Shown piece by piece: positions 1 through 8,450 of a stretch of DNA of 55,687 bases (position 1 is the stretch's first letter; each line of letters starts with the position of its first letter). Made by a program: the position numbers and the translations under genes. The notes beneath the pieces were generated by a model. It was not told where the DNA came from. It saw nothing but the letters and a program-made list of their open reading frames with translations, and did not search any database. This DNA is from Candidatus Sulfotelmatobacter sp. (GTDB taxonomy: Bacteria > Acidobacteriota > Terriglobia > Terriglobales > Acidobacteriaceae), in assembly GCA_017883385.1 (NCBI GenBank), contig JADGNQ010000024.1, positions 1 to 55,687 on the forward strand. Direction: 5' to 3'.

Positions 1-132
1 GTTTGCCCGAATTGTCCCTGTTTCTTCCAGCTCTCCATACAATTGGCTTAGGCAGTTTCTCTCCGGGCGCCCCACGATGTTCTCCCGCGTGAGATGTGGT
101 TCCCCGATCAGGAGAACCTGGCCTGAGACTTC

Positions 133-993
133 ATGCTGCGCCTTCCAGGAATTCGACAGACTCTTGTGCTGCCCGTGCTGCTAGCGGTTCTGCTGCCCGT
201 GTTGGTCGTCGCGCAGGGCGTTGCGCAAGACGATCCGAACGATACACCCCTGGGAGACGTTGCCCGCAGCCTGAGGAAGAAGAATCCTCCATCGAGCGAA
301 GTCGTCGACGACGACAATCTGTCGCAGGTGATGGAACAGGCGGAGGGCCGCCACGCACCGGGTTCAACTCTGAAGTTCCGGATGGCGGGAGAGAGTAAGG
401 GTTTTCAGATCTCGGCGCCAGACGTATCCTGCAGTCTCTCGTTCAGCGCGAATACGAAGTCGTTACTTTCCGGCCAATACGCACAGATGGACCTTCCGCC
501 CGCCGACGTGCTCAAGCTGGAAGGACCAGCCACGATTGAAGGAGATGCGCTGACGGTCTCCGTGTTTAACGGCACGGATTGGCACGTGAGTGAAGTAGAC
601 GTCGCTCTGACCGTCGTCAAGAAGAACGAACCGAAGGCGTTCCTGTACGGCGGTACGTCGAATCTGGCCCCGGCAGTGGAATTGCCTCAGGAATCTGAAG
701 TCCGGCCGGAGAAGAAACCCGATGTGATTTTGATTTACCGGATGCGAGCGGCCGCAGGTCCTTTTGCAACCACAGTTTTCAGCGCCCCTTTAGACCTGCA
801 GCTCTCTCCAGGGGACGAATGGCACTGGGCCATCGTGCAGGCGAAGGGGTATCCTCCGCAGACTTATACAGGTGGCACACCGCAGACAACCGCACAAACG
901 AACCAGCCTGCGCCCCTCCAGGCCACGGTGCCTTCGTCGCTCCTGGTACCGCAGGACTCACCCGAAGCGGCGCTCCCGCAAAATCCCCAATGA
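133..993 (+). CDS. Secreted protein of unknown function
   Basis: I do not recognise a family that gives a function. The 286-residue protein starts with a hydrophobic stretch (about residues 8-28) that reads as a Sec signal peptide ending near VVAQG. Soon after comes DTPLGDVARSLRK; a GDVAR-type motif recurs, in my experience, in secreted acidobacterial proteins. The middle (about residues 85-165) looks beta-rich, and the C-terminus is Pro/Gln-rich and probably disordered. The ATG at 133 has only a weak upstream purine stretch, but the signal peptide begins right there. The gene converges on the next one with 15 bases between stop codons. Probably extracytoplasmic; role unknown. Confidence 0.75.
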   Translation: MLRLPGIRQTLVLPVLLAVLLPVLVVAQGVAQDDPNDTPLGDVARSLRKKNPPSSEVVDDDNLSQVMEQAEGRHAPGSTLKFRMAGESKGFQISAPDVSCSLSFSANTKSLLSGQYAQMDLPPADVLKLEGPATIEGDALTVSVFNGTDWHVSEVDVALTVVKKNEPKAFLYGGTSNLAPAVELPQESEVRPEKKPDVILIYRMRAAAGPFATTVFSAPLDLQLSPGDEWHWAIVQAKGYPPQTYTGGTPQTTAQTNQPAPLQATVPSSLLVPQDSPEAALPQNPQ

Positions 994-1008
994 CCCAAAG
1001 GCGCGTCC

Positions 1009-3042
1009 CTACTTCGCTCCCGTTTTCAGCACCACCGTGTTGCGCTCATCCCCGGCGATGATGCGGTAGAACTTCTTCAACTCATCAGCCCGGGTTACCG
1101 GCACACTGAGTTCTTTCACTTCGAACGTCCGGCTGTAATGGATCACGTTGCCTTTCACTTCAGTCTTCGCGTGATAGCTGGCGAAGCTGTAGTCGGCATC
1201 GACGGCAGGGGGCACGTCGTCCACCTCGTAGCCCGCGGGGATTGTGATGTCGAAGCTGTCGGTGTCACGCGAGGGGCCTGCGAATTCAATAGCGAACTTG
1301 CGCGGCTCCTTCGTCTCCAAAAGCCCGCTTGTTTTCACTCCCAGCACGCGCGGGCGAACCAGCAGCAGGCCGCCGGCATTCTTGGCATAGTTCTGGGCTT
1401 CAAAAGAGTATTTGAAGCCGAAGGGCTGATCCGTCTGATTGAGATTTAAAACGGTGGCACGCGTAAGCTGAAAAAGCGACAGGGACCCGGCCAGCACATC
1501 TTCAATAGACTTCTTCCGGTCGGTATCTTTGGTTACGGTACGTTGGCGCCAGCGTTCCGACGAGGCACGATCTCCCAAGCGCGTTTCGTTGACATCGCCT
1601 TTCAATGTGCCCGTGGGATCGAGTGTCAGCGTACCCGTACGCTGGATGCTGTTCATTGCGGAAGGCTGCCTGGGCAACTCGACCAGATCACCGCCTTCCG
1701 GCGTGACCAGCAGCCCGTAGTTCCCCTGAAGGTATCCACCGATTTCGCCAAAAGGTGTGAGTTCATTGGTGGGGTCGAAATAGAGCACGCGGCCGAGGCG
1801 AGGATGCTGCACGGTGGCTACGAGCGACGGATCAGAGACATTGGCAGGCAACTTGACTGCCAGGATTACGTGGTCGAAGGCGCCGATGTTAGCGGCAGTT
1901 TCCGCCGTTACTGCACCACGTTCTGAATTGATCACCACGTAGTACGACTCCACTCCAATCTGGCTCAACATCGAACTGAGCAATGTCGCTTTGTCTTTGC
2001 AGTCGCCGTAGCGATGCGTGAAGACATCCGGAGCGGCATGGGGTTGGAAGCCTCCAATCCCCAAGCTGATGGCGACGTACCGGATGTCGTGTTGCACGAA
2101 CAGGGCCAGAGCTTTCATCTTGTCTAGCGGAGTGCTGGCTGAAGCCGTAAGAGTCGCGACCTGCTGCTTGATTTCAGGCGAGGCGTCGCGGCGGCCATTG
2201 GTCAGATTCAGATACCAGTTGCCCATCTCAGGCCAGTTGCTGAATCCGCGGACGGAAGGGCTGCCCTGGGGGAAGAACGAGACCACCATTTGTCCGGAGA
2301 CTCCGGCTAGAGGTGGCATCTCCGGTTCCTCGCGGATGCTCTTTACGTCGCTAAGGGTCCATTGCAACTGTGTTCCGCTCTCGGCGGGCTTGGATTCGGG
2401 ATAGTTGATCCACAAGGCCTTGTAGGCCCAGCCGGGAGGGAGTTGCAGGGAATAGTGGGATTCGCGCACCGGAATCTCGCGCTGAAAATCCCAGACTTCT
2501 TGCAGCACCATCGGCTGAACTTCCTTTTCGTATTCGTAGCCCACAATATTGCCGGGATCGGGCGCGGGAATCTGAAGCAATTTGTCTTTGACGTCAGAGA
2601 TAAGTTCGCCGCCTGCGACGCTTGGAAGCGACACCTCCAACGCTTCCTTATCTTTCACCTCGTAGTCCTTGCCTTGTGCGGGAATGCACCAGCCGCGAAG
2701 GCCGTTGATTTTGGTGTGGGCGTTAAAGGAAACAGCTGCAACTCCGTAGTCGCGGCCGCTGGGCCGCAAAATCTTGTACGCCCTCCGAACCTGGATTTTG
2801 ATTTTGTCCGCCGATTGGACGTTGACATTGACCTCCTCATACAGCAGCACCGCGTCCGTCTTCTCGTCGTGGGCGGGCAAGGGCGCTGAGGCGACGGCGC
2901 GCATCCACTGCGGTGCGTCGGCCGCCTGGGCGCGGCCGGTGGCGGCGAGCACAGAAAGGCCCGCGTACAGCAGGATGCGGAGAAGGCGCCAATCAGTTGG
3001 CCGCGCTGGCTGCAGCTGGTTGCAATATGACCTGTTGTTCAT
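1009..3042 (-). CDS. DUF3857 / transglutaminase-like protein (copy 1)
   Basis: A 677-residue exported protein with the DUF3857 plus transglutaminase-core layout. A signal peptide spans about residues 20-42 (ends TGRAQA). DUF3857 follows (about 55-230), then a papain-like transglutaminase core with the conserved HRYGDCKDKATLL around its catalytic Cys, then a beta-rich C-terminal region. Members are thought to act in the periplasm or at the surface; substrates are generally unknown. I chose ATG 3042 over GTG 3045 because GAGG lies about 7 bases upstream. The first 50 bases overlap the end of the upstream homologue, so the pair is probably translationally coupled. Function beyond the family is not supported. 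Confidence 0.85.
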   Translation of the reverse strand: MNNRSYCNQLQPARPTDWRLLRILLYAGLSVLAATGRAQAADAPQWMRAVASAPLPAHDEKTDAVLLYEEVNVNVQSADKIKIQVRRAYKILRPSGRDYGVAAVSFNAHTKINGLRGWCIPAQGKDYEVKDKEALEVSLPSVAGGELISDVKDKLLQIPAPDPGNIVGYEYEKEVQPMVLQEVWDFQREIPVRESHYSLQLPPGWAYKALWINYPESKPAESGTQLQWTLSDVKSIREEPEMPPLAGVSGQMVVSFFPQGSPSVRGFSNWPEMGNWYLNLTNGRRDASPEIKQQVATLTASASTPLDKMKALALFVQHDIRYVAISLGIGGFQPHAAPDVFTHRYGDCKDKATLLSSMLSQIGVESYYVVINSERGAVTAETAANIGAFDHVILAVKLPANVSDPSLVATVQHPRLGRVLYFDPTNELTPFGEIGGYLQGNYGLLVTPEGGDLVELPRQPSAMNSIQRTGTLTLDPTGTLKGDVNETRLGDRASSERWRQRTVTKDTDRKKSIEDVLAGSLSLFQLTRATVLNLNQTDQPFGFKYSFEAQNYAKNAGGLLLVRPRVLGVKTSGLLETKEPRKFAIEFAGPSRDTDSFDITIPAGYEVDDVPPAVDADYSFASYHAKTEVKGNVIHYSRTFEVKELSVPVTRADELKKFYRIIAGDERNTVVLKTGAK

Positions 3043-4975
3043 CACCGGTCCTCACGACTTGGAAGAAATTGCGCAATGCTGGATAGTACTTCTGCTCCAG
3101 CAGCAGGATATCGACATTGAGGGCGCGGCTCAAGTGCAACGTCCCCTTGTTGTTTTCCGCTGTCATCGTGTAGATGACAATGTGTCCATCCTGCTTCTGG
3201 GGCGCGGGCAAGGTGGAGATCTGCCAGCCCAAAGGCAGGTCAATGTTTATGTCATCGAGACGCTGAAAGGGATACTCGAAATAAATGGGTTGCACGCGGT
3301 CGGAGTGATCGAACAAATGCTTCTCCGGAGCGCCGAAGAGTCCGACCGGCAGCAGGGCGCGGCGTCCGGCCCCCGACACCCAACCTGGCACCTTTAAGGT
3401 GAATTCAGCGACCAAAGGAGGAGTAGAGCTCTTCCAGTCGGGCTTGTTGGTCAACTCCACCTCGCAAGCCGCGGGAATGGACTGCTTGACTTCATCCTCC
3501 AGGGATTTCTTGCGTTCAGCGTCGTCGGTCAGGCGCTCTTCCACGCGGCGATGCGATGCTTCCAGTCCGGTGAAGGTAACTGTGAGTTTGCCTTCGAGGT
3601 CGCCGGTGTCGCTGAGCTTCAGGTCGGCCTTGCGTTGGACGCCAGACTCGGCACTGGCGGGAAGCATGGTCTGCAGCCATGAGCCGCCATCTTTATCGAG
3701 ACGGAGACCATTCACTCCGGTCTCGACCCAGGGCAGCATCCCAAATGGTGTGAATGCTGCTCCGGGATCGAAAAAGACGTCTTTGCCGCTCACCTTGACG
3801 ACTACGACGTTGGCGTCGAGCCGGCGGCCCTCCATGGTCTGTGGAGTAAAGAAATAGTTTTCGCGGTCGGAAACCCACATCCCGTGAGCTTCGAATCCGG
3901 CAGCCCGCGCCAGGGCGAGAAAGAGCCAGGTCAGCTCCCCACCATTGGCGTATTGCTTCTTCCACACCGTCTCGACGTTGCCGGGGTCCTTCTCTTTCTC
4001 GCGTTTTTGCTCCTGCTCGGACTTCTCCACTTCGTAGGAAGTGTTGCGGAGTTGCTGCACGCGAGCGTAGATCTTCTGCAGTTTCACTTCCGGTGAATCG
4101 CCCGGGGAAACGATCTCAGCTACCGCCTGCTCCATCGCTTTGCGTTTTCCGACGAAACTTTCCAACAGGTCGTTGCGCTTCTTGCCCAGTTTCTTCCAAT
4201 ACTTGTCGGGATCCTTCTCAAGAAAGTCCTCGCTGTAGATGAAGTCCACGCGCGCCTTCAACTCGTTCTCCGGGGGCATGTAGTCTTCGGTGTGGAAGGC
4301 AGGAACATCACGCACTTCCAGGTTGATGACATGGTTGGGCGCTTCCGCTGGCTGTGCGGTGCCGGGGGGCAGGTTCTTCCAGGTCCAGCGCACGTTCCAC
4401 TGCGCATAGTCGCTGGTGTATGGTTTCAGAGAGAATTTCGCATTCTTGGTGAACAGTTCGTTGCTAAGGATCCAATGCGAGTCGAAGACGAACTTCTCGC
4501 TGAAGTCGGTCGTGTAGTAGTACTCGATGATGCCGCCCACCTGGACGTCGGGCAGCGTGAACGTCTTGGCCATGTACTTCACGCCACGAGCCTTGACGAT
4601 CTCCTTGTCGAAAGCCTTCCCGGCGAAGCTTACGATGGATCCGTCGGGCTTGATCGTCCGGGCGTGAATATTGACGACATCGCCCTGTTCCTTCCAGAAA
4701 GGAATCTCGATGTCGGCATACTTGCGACCCTCTTCCGTGAGGATCTTGACGCGGAAATACACATCCTCGTGAGCGGTCTGGCCGCGGTCGTCGCGGTCAA
4801 CCTGGCGGAACAGAATGATGGCGGGCGCACCCGGAGCCTTGGGCTCGCTGGTCAGCTTTAACTCTTCCGGAGAAACGGGCTGAAAGCCTACCGCCCAGAC
4901 GGATGCCGGGAGGCCAGCGAACGCGGCGAGTACAAGGATGAATGCAGTAAGACGCAGGAGACGAAGAATCGACAT
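2993..4975 (-). CDS. DUF3857 / transglutaminase-like protein (copy 2)
   Basis: A 660-residue homologue of the gene just downstream. A signal peptide (MSILRLLRLTAF... to about residue 28) precedes DUF3857 (about 45-240). The transglutaminase-like centre contains KKQYANGGELTWLFLALARAAG where the Cys region normally sits. The expected Cys is absent: the position reads GGELTWLF rather than GDCKDKAT, so catalysis is doubtful here while copy 1 keeps it. I chose ATG 4975 because an in-frame start at 5047 would put 24 charged residues ahead of a good signal peptide. The 3' end overlaps copy 1. A plausible reading is one active and one inactive partner acting together outside the membrane. Confidence 0.85.
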   Translation of the reverse strand: MSILRLLRLTAFILVLAAFAGLPASVWAVGFQPVSPEELKLTSEPKAPGAPAIILFRQVDRDDRGQTAHEDVYFRVKILTEEGRKYADIEIPFWKEQGDVVNIHARTIKPDGSIVSFAGKAFDKEIVKARGVKYMAKTFTLPDVQVGGIIEYYYTTDFSEKFVFDSHWILSNELFTKNAKFSLKPYTSDYAQWNVRWTWKNLPPGTAQPAEAPNHVINLEVRDVPAFHTEDYMPPENELKARVDFIYSEDFLEKDPDKYWKKLGKKRNDLLESFVGKRKAMEQAVAEIVSPGDSPEVKLQKIYARVQQLRNTSYEVEKSEQEQKREKEKDPGNVETVWKKQYANGGELTWLFLALARAAGFEAHGMWVSDRENYFFTPQTMEGRRLDANVVVVKVSGKDVFFDPGAAFTPFGMLPWVETGVNGLRLDKDGGSWLQTMLPASAESGVQRKADLKLSDTGDLEGKLTVTFTGLEASHRRVEERLTDDAERKKSLEDEVKQSIPAACEVELTNKPDWKSSTPPLVAEFTLKVPGWVSGAGRRALLPVGLFGAPEKHLFDHSDRVQPIYFEYPFQRLDDINIDLPLGWQISTLPAPQKQDGHIVIYTMTAENNKGTLHLSRALNVDILLLEQKYYPALRNFFQVVRTGDEQQVILQPAAASAAN

Positions 4976-5426
4976 GACGCAGTTCACCTGTGGGAATCCC
5001 GTTCGTCGCAGAATCCGCGGGCCTAAGGGGGAAAGCAAAGGCCGCAACGATTCCTGCGGGTACCAAGTTACGGTTTGTGCAGCACGTACCTTAGTGGCTG
5101 GCGAGAATACCGCCGCCCCCTTCGCGTGTCAAGAAGATCTCCGAGGGCATAAGACCACAAGCGCAGGACAGTGTCGGTGATTGTAATCACGGTCTCCTCC
5201 CTTGGTCGGAGGGGTAAACAGAGAATCCGATTCCCGATCGGAAACGCTGGATCCGGCACACAGAGGGATTGGACACCGAAACCCTCTTTCTGGTTCGGCC
5301 GGCACTATGCTGCCACACGCCACTGCGTCAGTGCCACGTTCGCGTTGCCAAGTTGGGGACCATCCGCGCCGAGCAAACGGGTCGGCATGCTAGACTAGCC
5401 ACAAATCCCAACAACTGAGGACACCA
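4976..5426. other. Divergent intergenic region
   Basis: A 451-base gap between the DUF3857 operon and purQ. It contains no convincing gene. It holds a CRP/FNR-type palindrome (5177-5190) and a weak extended -10-like TGC-TAGACT at 5388-5396, about 31 bases before the purQ start. Confidence 0.5.
5177..5190. promoter_or_regulatory. CRP/FNR-family-like palindrome
   Basis: The sequence GTGAT-TGTA-ATCAC is a perfect 5-4-5 inverted repeat, matching the half-sites bound by CRP/FNR-family regulators. It lies about 200 bp upstream of the DUF3857 operon start and 237 bp upstream of purQ, so the target is unclear. A similar site is at 55504-55519. No such regulator is encoded in the window. Confidence 0.4.
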
Positions 5427-6122
5427 ATGAAATTCGGCGTCATCATTTTTCCCGGTTCGAACTGCGATCACGATGCTCACTGGACGATTCAGCAAGTCGC
5501 CAAGCAGCCGGTTACGTTCCTGTGGCACGAATCGCACGACCTGGAAAGCTGTGATGCTGTGATTGTTCCGGGAGGTTTTGCTTTTGGGGATTACTTGCGG
5601 ACCGGCGCGATTGCAAAGTTCTCGCCGGTCATGGAGTCGGTCCGAAAGTTCGCCGCCGGTGGAGGCATGGTGCTCGGCATCTGCAATGGCTTTCAGATTC
5701 TCTGTGAATCGGGCTTGCTACCTGGCGCGTTGATGCGGAACGTCGGCCTCAAGTACGTTTGCAAGCCGGTGCAAGTGCGAGTGGAGAACGTTGAGACTCC
5801 CTTCACCAACACATGTGCAAAGGGCGAGGTGTTGACCATCCCGATTGGCCACATGGAGGGCAACTACTACTGCGATGAAGCGACTCTGGAGGAGTTGCGC
5901 CGAGACAATCGTGTAGTGTTGCGTTATTCGACGCCCCGTGGCGAAATTGTTGCATCGGCCAACCCCAACGGTTCTTTGGACAACATTGCCGGAATCTGTA
6001 GCCCCGGGGGCAACGTAGTGGGGATGATGCCTCATCCTGAGCGCTCTGCTGAGCCTGAATTAGGCTGTACTGACGGGCTGAAAGTATTTCAATCGATGGT
6101 CGGCGCCATGGCTGCCCGATAG
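5427..6122 (+). CDS. purQ: Phosphoribosylformylglycinamidine synthase subunit PurQ
   Basis: The glutaminase subunit of FGAM synthase. It releases ammonia from glutamine for the fourth step of purine synthesis, working with PurL and PurS in the small-PurL system. The 231-residue length is typical. The class I glutamine amidotransferase triad is complete: nucleophile Cys86 in GICNGFQ, and His203 and Glu205 in PHPERS. The oxyanion region VPGGFAFGDYLR is also present. Neither purS nor purL is adjacent, so the gene is detached from the usual cluster. A GAGGA stretch precedes the ATG. Identification is secure. Confidence 0.97.
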   Translation: MKFGVIIFPGSNCDHDAHWTIQQVAKQPVTFLWHESHDLESCDAVIVPGGFAFGDYLRTGAIAKFSPVMESVRKFAAGGGMVLGICNGFQILCESGLLPGALMRNVGLKYVCKPVQVRVENVETPFTNTCAKGEVLTIPIGHMEGNYYCDEATLEELRRDNRVVLRYSTPRGEIVASANPNGSLDNIAGICSPGGNVVGMMPHPERSAEPELGCTDGLKVFQSMVGAMAAR

Positions 6123-6257
6123 CCCGATTTAACTTCTGCGCATAAGATTTTCCTAGGTTATTAACAGCCTCTAGGTATATGGTCGTTTTTCTTCCCCTGC
6201 AGTGCGGGCCCCAAACCTCAATGTGTTCGCAAGCACACGCGGGGAGGCGTGTCTCTC

Positions 6258-7394
6258 ATGACACCGAAGCAGATTCTAGATTCCTTTTCAGAAACGTTGA
6301 TGCAGGACGAACGGATCCTCAGCGCGCAAGAACGAGCGCTAGTGGCCAATCTCCTGCAGCATGCCAAGGCTGCGCCAGGCGAGAACCACGAGATACAGGA
6401 AGCAGCTCGGGCCATAATTGCATCGGCAGTGGGCGAGACTGTCGCTCAGCGTGCCTTCGCAGTTCTGGGCGGCAGCATTGTCGAGCGCATCCTGCAGAGC
6501 AGTTCGCTCTCGGCGAACAACTCAGCGGGCGTCATGAAGGCTCCGGGGCAACCGCAGCCCCCGCGCTCACCGATGGGCACGCCGGCTGTGCCGGGAGCGC
6601 CCGACCAGCCGCAGCCGCCGCGCGCGCCCATGCCCCCCGCGCCCCACAAAGCGCCTCACCATAAGCAGCCGGAACCCCCGCACGCACCGTTGCGCGATAC
6701 TCCTACAACGCAGCCGCAGCCGCCGCGGGGCTCAATCGACCAAGAAGTGGTTGCCCAAAAAACGGTGGCGATTCTGGAGCAGCCACCCCATTTGGCGGCG
6801 CGCTGTGTCATTCTCGACGAATTCCTTGCGCCTCATGAACTCGATGAACTCACGCGCTTCGCGCTCGAACACGAGGCCGACTTCAGCGCAAGCGAAGTCG
6901 TTGCGCCCGCCGCTGACGGGGGCGTGGTCAACTATGAACACCGCCGCTCCCGCGTTCTTATGGATCTGGCTCAATACCAGGATCTGTTGGTCGATCGCGT
7001 CAAAGCGGTGCTGCCGCAGGTGTTGCAGAAACTCGGCATGGAGGAATTTGCCATCGCTGGGGTCGAGGCCCAGATCACGGCCAGCAACGACGGCGACTTC
7101 TTCCGCTTCCACAGCGACAATGGCAGCGATCGGGTCGCTTCGCGCTACCTGACGTTTGTTTACTTCTTTCAACGCGAGCCGCTGCAATTCGAAGGTGGAG
7201 ACCTCCGGATTCACGACGCGCGCCTGGAGGAAGGCACCTACGTCAGCGAGGGAAGCTACCAGACGATTGTTCCCCAGCAGAACCAGATCGTCTTTTTTTC
7301 GTGCGAATCGCTGCACGAGATCACTCCGGTGAAGTGTCCCTCAGGGCTCTTCGCTGACAGCCGCTTCACACTAAACGGATGGCTTCGTCGGTAG
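6258..7394 (+). CDS. 2OG-Fe(II) oxygenase with proline-rich repeat linker
   Basis: A 378-residue protein in three parts. Residues 1-92 are a helical N-terminal region. Residues about 95-158 are a Pro-rich linker with repeated PQPPRSPM, PQPPRAPM, PEPPHAPL and PQPPRGSI units. Residues about 175-378 are a prolyl-4-hydroxylase-like double-stranded beta-helix domain. The iron ligands are visible: HxD in RFHSDNG (His285, Asp287) and distal His353 in SLHEI, with 2-oxoglutarate-binding Arg369 in SRFTLNGW. The start is ATG 6258 rather than GTG 6249 because GGGGAGG (6241-6247) lies 10 bases before it. The stop overlaps the next oxygenase-like gene by 16 bases, so the two are probably co-translated. The substrate is unknown; a peptide or protein prolyl or similar residue is a guess. 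Confidence 0.85.
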   Translation: MTPKQILDSFSETLMQDERILSAQERALVANLLQHAKAAPGENHEIQEAARAIIASAVGETVAQRAFAVLGGSIVERILQSSSLSANNSAGVMKAPGQPQPPRSPMGTPAVPGAPDQPQPPRAPMPPAPHKAPHHKQPEPPHAPLRDTPTTQPQPPRGSIDQEVVAQKTVAILEQPPHLAARCVILDEFLAPHELDELTRFALEHEADFSASEVVAPAADGGVVNYEHRRSRVLMDLAQYQDLLVDRVKAVLPQVLQKLGMEEFAIAGVEAQITASNDGDFFRFHSDNGSDRVASRYLTFVYFFQREPLQFEGGDLRIHDARLEEGTYVSEGSYQTIVPQQNQIVFFSCESLHEITPVKCPSGLFADSRFTLNGWLRR

Positions 7395-8425
7395 ACAATT
7401 CGGCGTGGCTCAAGTGGGTAACAACCCTGATGGGAGGAGTGTCGCGGCAGGCCTACGCCGCGACCCTCCCTCCCGATCGGTTCTATTGCCTGCTGGATGA
7501 ATTGCCGCTGCACTTGATCCCGCAGCGGGTCATTAGCTCATTGCATTTACAAGAAGGTCGGCATCGACCTCTTTATCTGAATCCCGAGTGCATCTTGTGT
7601 CCTGCCGGACAATTACCGGAGGAGTTCGCATCCCAGAGGGAACTGCTCTCTGGATTCGCTGTCCAGGGGACCGTAGCTTGGGTCCGAGACTCGGCTTCGG
7701 GATCTCTGCTGCCTTTCTGGCTGGGGCCGGGACTCGACTCCGTGTTGCAAGGTCTGCGTCCGAATGAAGCCGTGCCTTCGTCTGTACCGGACGGCGCGCG
7801 GGGTCTGTTGGCGGCTGCGGAGATTCTGCTTCCCGTAGACGCAACGACGCAGCGCAATCGTGCGCACGAAGAGATGGTTCGGAACGCGGTCCCCCTCTTC
7901 CGCGCGAAAGGCTACGCGCCCCTGGGCGACCTCATTCACCCATTCCACATCGCCGCGCTGCGCCGCTACTACCGCTACCTGATCCGCACCGGCGCAATCC
8001 GGCTTGGGGACGGTCAGAGCCCGCGGCGTTACGTGGCCTACAACGAGCCGGTCGCACGATTCTTCCATCGGCAGATTGTCGCCACGCTCAGTGCCGTGGC
8101 CGGTGAGCCGCTCAAGCCTTCGTACGTCTACCTTGCTTCGTACCTGAGTGGAGCAGAACTGAAGAAACACACCGACCGGGAACAATGCGAGTTTAGCGTC
8201 ACTCTCTGCCTTGATTTTTCACCCGAGCCTGCGCTTGAGACTCCATGGCCAATTCGACTCGACACGCCAACGAGTACAGTGACCGTCTACCAATCGCTGG
8301 GAGATGGACTCGCATACCGCGGCACTCAATTGCCTCACTACCGCGACATCCTTGGCGAAGGACAAACCTCGACGTCGATCTTCTTCCACTATGTTGGCGC
8401 GGATTTCGCGGGGTCTCTGAATTAA
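7379..8425 (+). CDS. Divergent 2OG-Fe(II) oxygenase-like protein
   Basis: A 348-residue protein. The C-terminal half (about 200-340) has the layout of a 2OG-Fe(II) dioxygenase jelly-roll: His264-x-Asp266 in KKHTDREQCEFSVTL, then a candidate distal His320 in RGTQLPHYRD, and a terminal strand STSIFFHYVG. A clear 2OG-binding Arg/Lys after the distal His is not obvious, so co-substrate use is less certain than for the upstream enzyme. The N-terminal 170 residues match no family I know. The ATG lies inside the last codons of the upstream oxygenase (16-base overlap), implying coupled translation and a shared pathway. It does not look like a simple duplicate of its neighbour. Confidence 0.72.
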   Translation: MASSVDNSAWLKWVTTLMGGVSRQAYAATLPPDRFYCLLDELPLHLIPQRVISSLHLQEGRHRPLYLNPECILCPAGQLPEEFASQRELLSGFAVQGTVAWVRDSASGSLLPFWLGPGLDSVLQGLRPNEAVPSSVPDGARGLLAAAEILLPVDATTQRNRAHEEMVRNAVPLFRAKGYAPLGDLIHPFHIAALRRYYRYLIRTGAIRLGDGQSPRRYVAYNEPVARFFHRQIVATLSAVAGEPLKPSYVYLASYLSGAELKKHTDREQCEFSVTLCLDFSPEPALETPWPIRLDTPTSTVTVYQSLGDGLAYRGTQLPHYRDILGEGQTSTSIFFHYVGADFAGSLN

Positions 8426-8450
8426 AGGGGAGCAGGATTTTCGGCGGGCG

